Shown piece by piece: positions 62,175 through 64,000 of a stretch of DNA of 64,000 nt. Position 1 is the first letter of the stretch. Each line of letters starts with the position of its first letter. This DNA comes from Oceanobacillus arenosus (GTDB lineage: Bacteria > Bacillota > Bacilli > Bacillales > Amphibacillaceae), in contig NZ_PIOC01000028.1 of the NCBI RefSeq assembly GCF_003369575.1, positions 34,430 through 98,429 of the forward strand, read 5' to 3'. The notes beneath the pieces are model-generated. The model ran no database searches. It had not been told where the DNA came from and saw only the letters and a program-made list of their open reading frames with translations. A program made the position numbers and the translations under genes.

Positions 62175-62645
62175 ATGAATGTTATGGATGCAAAGGTAAT
62201 TAACACCAAATATGGATTGGAAATGTATGTTGACGATATACAAAGTGTAGAAATAAAGGAAGTTCATTCTCCAACAATAGAAAACCCCTTTTACGAAGTA
62301 CGAATAGGGGTAGAATTTCTACTTATGAAAGATCAAAAATACTTTAATAAGATGGAAAATGATTTCTGGATTAGTATGAGTCCTGATTTTCAATCGGTTA
62401 AAATTAAAGAAACAGAAAAGAAAAATATATTTGCACTAAAAAATGATAAAGAAAAAGAAGCTACTAGGGAATTGGTTGGGGAGTGGCTTATCAAGACAGA
62501 TTCATATAAACATGCGATTATGGAACGGATTAATCAGCAAGCAGATATGAAGAATGATTTATCAAACACAGATTATTTTCTCAAGAATCTCTTATACTTA
62601 GATTCGAATGATATTAAAGATGCTTTGATCGAACATTATAATTAA
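62175..62645 (+). CDS. Hypothetical cytosolic protein, charged
   Basis: 156 residues from ATG 62175 (AAAGGGGGATG upstream). No membrane segment, signal peptide or recognisable motif. A mixed beta region (residues ~1–70, YGLEMYVDDIQSVEIKEVHS) precedes a helical, Lys/Glu-rich C-terminus ending SNDIKDALIEHYN. Good ribosome binding site and terminator support a real gene. Not recognised as any family; it is not clearly linked to the pgi cluster. Confidence 0.75.
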   Translation: MNVMDAKVINTKYGLEMYVDDIQSVEIKEVHSPTIENPFYEVRIGVEFLLMKDQKYFNKMENDFWISMSPDFQSVKIKETEKKNIFALKNDKEKEATRELVGEWLIKTDSYKHAIMERINQQADMKNDLSNTDYFLKNLLYLDSNDIKDALIEHYN

Positions 62646-62660
62646 TGAGCTATCAGAGGG

Positions 62661-62691
62661 AAAGGGGTTGGTTTATTGCCAATCCCTTTTT
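62661..62691 (+). terminator. Terminator of the hypothetical gene
   Basis: AAAGGGGTTGG pairs with CCAATCCCTTT (one G·T) and runs into TTTTTG. Confidence 0.85.
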
Positions 62692-62782
62692 GCTCACAGT
62701 TAATATGTGGTACAGTGTTGGATAGATTGGATTTAATATAAATTTGAGATATCTAATGTCTCTTTCAGATAAAGTGAAACTT

Positions 62783-62929
62783 CATTAAGTGGGGGTTTTC
62801 TTCATCCTCCACTTAATGTTAGTTGAACAGAATCGGGACTTTACTGGCTGTTGATCCCCCACTTACAATTCTTGATTTTTCTCGAATTCTTGAAGTGGGG
62901 GTCTTACAGCCAGTTAATTCGGGATAAAT
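62783..62929 (+). repeat. Dispersed hairpin repeat, family B, copy 2 (fuller copy)
   Basis: Two stacked hairpins: CATTAAGTGG/CCACTTAATG (62783–62818), then a long one pairing ACTGGCTGT (62833) with ACAGCCAGT (62906) and ATCCCCCACTT (62844) with AAGTGGGGGT (62893). The motif AAGTGGGGG occurs in both. It matches the copy at 47462 in order over ~120 bp. It lies upstream of the MarR gene. Confidence 0.85.
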
Positions 62930-62948
62930 ATATAAAGGAATAGATAAA

Positions 62949-63410
62949 ATGAACAAAACATACAAACATACGGACAGTGATTTGTCATTAAAATTATTCG
63001 CTGTTTTATCTCGAGTAATCGATATGATGGAATGTAAGTTGCTTAAAGGTTTAAAAGATTATGGGATAAACCTCACAGAGTTTGGGGTACTTGAATTGTT
63101 GTACCATAAAGGAGATCAGCCAATACAAAAAATAGGCAAAAAAATCCTGATTGCTTCGAGTAGTATTACATATGTAGTCGACAAACTGGAGAAGAAGAAG
63201 CATGTTAAACGGGTAGCCTGTCCCACGGATCGCCGGATTACTTATGCCGCCATTACTGATGAAGGTAGGGAATTAATGGAAGAGGTTTTCCCCAAGCTAC
63301 AAGCATTCATGGTTGAGATGATGCGTGGTTTAGATGTGAATGAAAAGGAGAAGATGATTGAGCAATTAAAGCGTTTGGGGTTATTCGCTAAAAAATATTC
63401 GTTTGAATGA
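62949..63410 (+). CDS. MarR family regulator, MhqR-like
   Basis: 153 residues. The sequence LSLKLFAVLSRVIDMMECKLLKGLKDYGINLTEFGVLELLYHKGDQPIQKIGKKILIASSSITYVVDKLEKKKHVKRVACPTDRR closely recalls Bacillus MhqR, the repressor of quinone-detoxification dioxygenases. The start has only a weak AAAGGAATAG upstream. A VOC protein gene is convergent. Whether it controls the ring-cleaving dioxygenase at 40.8 kb cannot be told from sequence; that gene has its own MarR neighbour. Confidence 0.9.
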   Translation: MNKTYKHTDSDLSLKLFAVLSRVIDMMECKLLKGLKDYGINLTEFGVLELLYHKGDQPIQKIGKKILIASSSITYVVDKLEKKKHVKRVACPTDRRITYAAITDEGRELMEEVFPKLQAFMVEMMRGLDVNEKEKMIEQLKRLGLFAKKYSFE

Positions 63411-63449
63411 AACTGTACCAAAGGCTTCGCGCTTTGATACAGTTTTATC
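63410..63449. terminator. Bidirectional terminator between MarR and VOC genes
   Basis: AAACTGTA-C-CAAAG pairs with CTTTG-A-TACAGTTT, 8-nt loop, then TATCTTT, between converging genes. Confidence 0.85.
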
Positions 63450-63450
63450 T

Positions 63451-63816
63451 TTACTCTGCAAATTCCAGTAATTCTATCTTGTTTCCAAATGGATCTTCAA
63501 TTACTGTAAAATGTCCTGGGGGGCATTCTTGAGGGGTATGGTATAATAGTTTAGCCCCTTTTTCTGTTAAATAAAGAATGTCAGATTGGATATCTTCTGT
63601 TTTTAAGCCGATTACTACTTGTGAATTTTCCTCATAGACTAATGTATTTGGATTCGGGACTTTTTCGAGAATAAGTGGAAATCCATCTAAATTTAATTCA
63701 ACAATCTCATCACCATACGCTCGTTCAACTTTAAAATTAAGAGTCTCGCAATAAAACTGTTTTGCTTTTTCAATATCCTGTACTTTAATAGATATCATAC
63801 ATAAACTATTGTTCAT
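63451..63816 (-). CDS. VOC (glyoxalase/dioxygenase superfamily) protein
   Basis: 121 residues from ATG 63816 (GGAGGAAGGGG upstream). A single glyoxalase/bleomycin-resistance-type fold: SLCMISIKVQDIEKAKQFYCETLNF, VIGLKTEDIQSDILYLTEKGAKL, GHFTVIEDPFGNKIELLEF. The last motif includes the conserved DPxGNxIEL end. It probably forms a dimer with two metal or ligand sites; the substrate is unknown. Convergent to the MhqR-like regulator. Confidence 0.9.
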   Translation of the reverse strand: MNNSLCMISIKVQDIEKAKQFYCETLNFKVERAYGDEIVELNLDGFPLILEKVPNPNTLVYEENSQVVIGLKTEDIQSDILYLTEKGAKLLYHTPQECPPGHFTVIEDPFGNKIELLEFAE

Positions 63817-64000
63817 CAAATACCCCTTCCTCCATTTCTATAGTCGTAAAAGAATCCATAATAGTGTCTATTCAATACTTTCGTCAATGGATATTTAATA
63901 TCCTCCTATATTCATTATTTTTCTGAAATTTACTTATATTTTTTAAAGAAGTGTAGTTAAGAGACAGTTTCGTTTACGATATTGCAATTTTCCAGAGGGG

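Overview
This 64 kb window is a low-GC Firmicutes chromosome segment, most likely Bacillaceae. The evidence is dense AGGAGG-type ribosome binding sites, many TTG/GTG starts, a glmM–glmS pair with a glmS ribozyme leader, MhqR/CadC/AzlCD/MocR-type genes, and strong intrinsic terminators. The relatedness to Oceanobacillus/Virgibacillus-like genera is an inference from gene style, not proven. There is no tRNA, rRNA, CRISPR array, prophage or intact transposon. The window holds about 50 intact genes, seven gene remnants and several families of structured DNA repeats.

Layout. 1–7.0 kb: 3' end of glmM, a tandem 42-bp array, an S9 peptidase, a GNAT, a DUF6241-like membrane protein, then glmS behind its self-cleaving ribozyme. 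7–15.5 kb: small membrane proteins (one apparently using an ATT start), a proline dehydrogenase, an ABC exporter (two ATPases plus one permease) facing a two-component system, an NTF2-like protein and a GYPQM-repeat protein. 15.6–28 kb: a string of regulator/transporter or regulator/enzyme modules, mostly divergent (Lrp + MFS; XRE-cupin + LysE; LysR + Gfo/Idh/MocA; TetR + NTF2-like + MFS sharing one operator; MocR + two EamA exporters). 28–33 kb: ilvD, an FCD-type GntR regulator and a chemotaxis receptor. 33–34.6 kb: decay zone with two pseudogenes and a striking four-way-junction repeat element. 34.6–41.8 kb: DUF1232 protein, a DedA–PAP2 fusion whose PAP2 half has lost its catalytic histidines, a cadCA cadmium/zinc resistance operon with two operators, a transporter remnant, a tiny zinc-ribbon-like protein, and a MarR-regulated ring-cleaving dioxygenase. 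41.9–45.3 kb: YdcZ-type DMT exporter, XRE-cupin regulator and AzlCD amino-acid exporter, plus a GNAT.

45.4–51.6 kb carries the lipoylation/ADP-ribosylation locus: an old-yellow-enzyme-type oxidoreductase divergent from GcvH-L, a Zn-type macrodomain, SirTM (class M sirtuin), lipoate ligase and a luciferase-like flavin oxidoreductase. In characterised Firmicutes systems the ligase lipoylates GcvH-L, SirTM ADP-ribosylates it and the macrodomain reverses this, a switch linked to oxidative stress. Here hairpin-rich repeats are wedged into two of its junctions. 51.6–57.2 kb: DUF4256, ROK repressor with a 28-bp perfect palindrome, sugar-type MFS, a broken HAD phosphatase, a UbiA prenyltransferase and a DUF1456 protein. 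57.2–62.7 kb: zwf–gnd–tal–pgi, a compact pentose-phosphate/upper-glycolysis cluster. 62.7–64 kb: second copy of a dispersed repeat, an MhqR-like MarR regulator and a convergent VOC protein.

The least explained material is non-coding: three structured repeat families, three copies of an AAACAAACGTTTGTTT-type palindrome, and a recurrent AACTGGTGC motif after small genes.
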